Source of the DNA: DALYJJ01 sp031969915
GTDB lineage: Bacteria > Acidobacteriota > Terriglobia > Bryobacterales > Bryobacteraceae
NCBI GenBank assembly: GCA_031969915.1
Contig: DALYJJ010000062.1
Span: forward strand, 1-33,996
DNA: 33,996 bases
Reading direction: 5' to 3'
Shown here: positions 33,001 through 33,996 of the stretch, in pieces
Numbering within the stretch: position 1 is the first letter of the stretch
Layout: every line of letters begins with the position of its first letter
Made by a program: the position numbers and the translations under genes
Notes under the pieces: generated by a model
What the model was told of the DNA's origin: nothing
What the model saw: only the letters and a program-made list of their open reading frames with translations
The model's database searches: none

Positions 33001-33468
33001 ATTCTCGCGTCTGTTGTGCCGCGCCCGCTACTATCCGGGCACGCCGCGGGGCGTGACGCGGATGTGGTTCAACATGTACACGGCCACGCCCGGCTCGGTG
33101 GAGGGCCAGAAGCAGCGGGCCGACGGTCTAGCCAAGAATCCGCGCAGCGGATACCAGGCCATGTTCCGTTCCGGTTCGCATCAATCGGCCACGCGGGGCT
33201 GGTTGAAACCCACGTGGATGACGGACTCGCTGGTGCACAAAGCGATGTTCGGGCAAGGCCTGAGGAAGGGCTTCGAACCCGATATTCACTGTCCCACCGG
33301 GGCTCCTCGCGAGGCGTTCGTGAAGATCACCAAGGCCGAGCCCGGCGGCATCGACCGCAAGGGCCTGTGGCGCCCAGCCGCGATGGGAATTCGCCCGAAG
33401 TATGAATCCGAGGCGATGAAGCGATATCTCGCCGGCGGGTTCTTCCAGCAGAAAGGGGAGAAAGCGTA

Positions 33469-33469
<1 letters not shown>
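30023..33469 (+). CDS. Type II DMSO-reductase-family molybdoenzyme, NxrA / archaeal NarG-like catalytic subunit
   Basis: 1148 residues. A Tat signal (RLERRDFLGMLSAAGFGGLVAS) puts it outside the cytoplasmic membrane. The first cluster motif is Cys65-x3-Asp69-x3-Cys73-x39-Cys113 (TCAPNDTHNC ... RVCQKG), where NarG has His-x3-Cys-x3-Cys. The neighbouring NDTHNCILNAYVRNGVVVRIG and DPRVCQKGLALTRRFYG match what I recall of Nitrospira/anammox nitrite oxidoreductases and haloarchaeal nitrate reductases. The Mo-ligand region reads NYSWHTDLPPG, with Ser268 where YDW is expected. Further family segments are MPDAHWLTEARLKG and the C-terminal NPSDAKELGIDDGD cap domain. AGGAGG precedes the ATG. Substrate candidates include nitrate, nitrite, chlorate, selenate and S/N-oxides; I cannot choose between them. 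Confidence 0.9.

Positions 33470-33996
<527 letters not shown>

Overview
The window looks like a high-GC chromosomal segment of an Acidobacteriota bacterium, most likely of the Solibacter/Bryobacter type. This is inferred from gene content, not from a marker gene. The clues are two very long FtsX/MacB-type permeases of the acidobacterial 'ADOP' class (one in the classical PadR-ADOP pair), a Ser/Thr kinase fused to TPRs, a glycine-rich TonB protein and densely packed genes with ATGA stop/start overlaps. Ten Ns at 17097-17106 show it is a draft or metagenomic assembly. No rRNA, tRNA or CRISPR array was seen.

Layout. 1-193: left edge with two 20-bp direct repeats. 194-9500: ADOP permease, tRNA-binding protein plus phosphoglucomutase (minus), phosphomanno/glucomutase (plus), unknown protein plus macro domain (minus), S1/P1 nuclease and TonB-family protein, with two clear hairpin terminators. 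9524-14889, all minus: PadR, ADOP permease, AAA ATPase, DUF4276 (Toprim-like) protein and a small secreted protein. The ATPase/DUF4276 pair sits between two 36-bp near-identical direct repeats and looks like an inserted defence-type cassette. 14965-17182: a dienoyl-CoA-reductase-like SDR overlapping an HtrA-type protease, whose 3' end is damaged by the assembly gap. 17183-17685: no gene, but two copies of a three-hairpin element with compensatory base changes, a candidate structured RNA. 17686-20611, minus: TPR kinase, cupredoxin-like protein, small membrane protein. 20744-23364: SurA/PpiC isomerase, YhaM-like nuclease, BlaI-type repressor. 23361-23795, minus: hemerythrin-like protein.

23896 to the right edge is the most striking region: a promoter with an overlapping inverted repeat, then a tightly coupled operon. 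It encodes an Fe-S-type Rrf2 regulator, a GltD-like FAD/Fe-S oxidoreductase, a Rieske protein, a cytochrome b of b6/IV type, a seven-heme cytochrome c, a 1148-residue type II DMSO-reductase-family molybdoenzyme of the nitrite oxidoreductase / archaeal nitrate reductase kind, and its NarH/NxrB-like Fe-S subunit, which runs off the edge. Together these suggest a dedicated chain joining a quinol-oxidising bc module to a molybdoenzyme on the outer face of the membrane. The molybdoenzyme has a C-x3-D-x3-C cluster motif. It has Ser where I expect the Mo-ligating Asp, so its substrate is open. The divergent hemerythrin and the Rrf2 regulator hint at control by NO, oxygen or Fe-S status.
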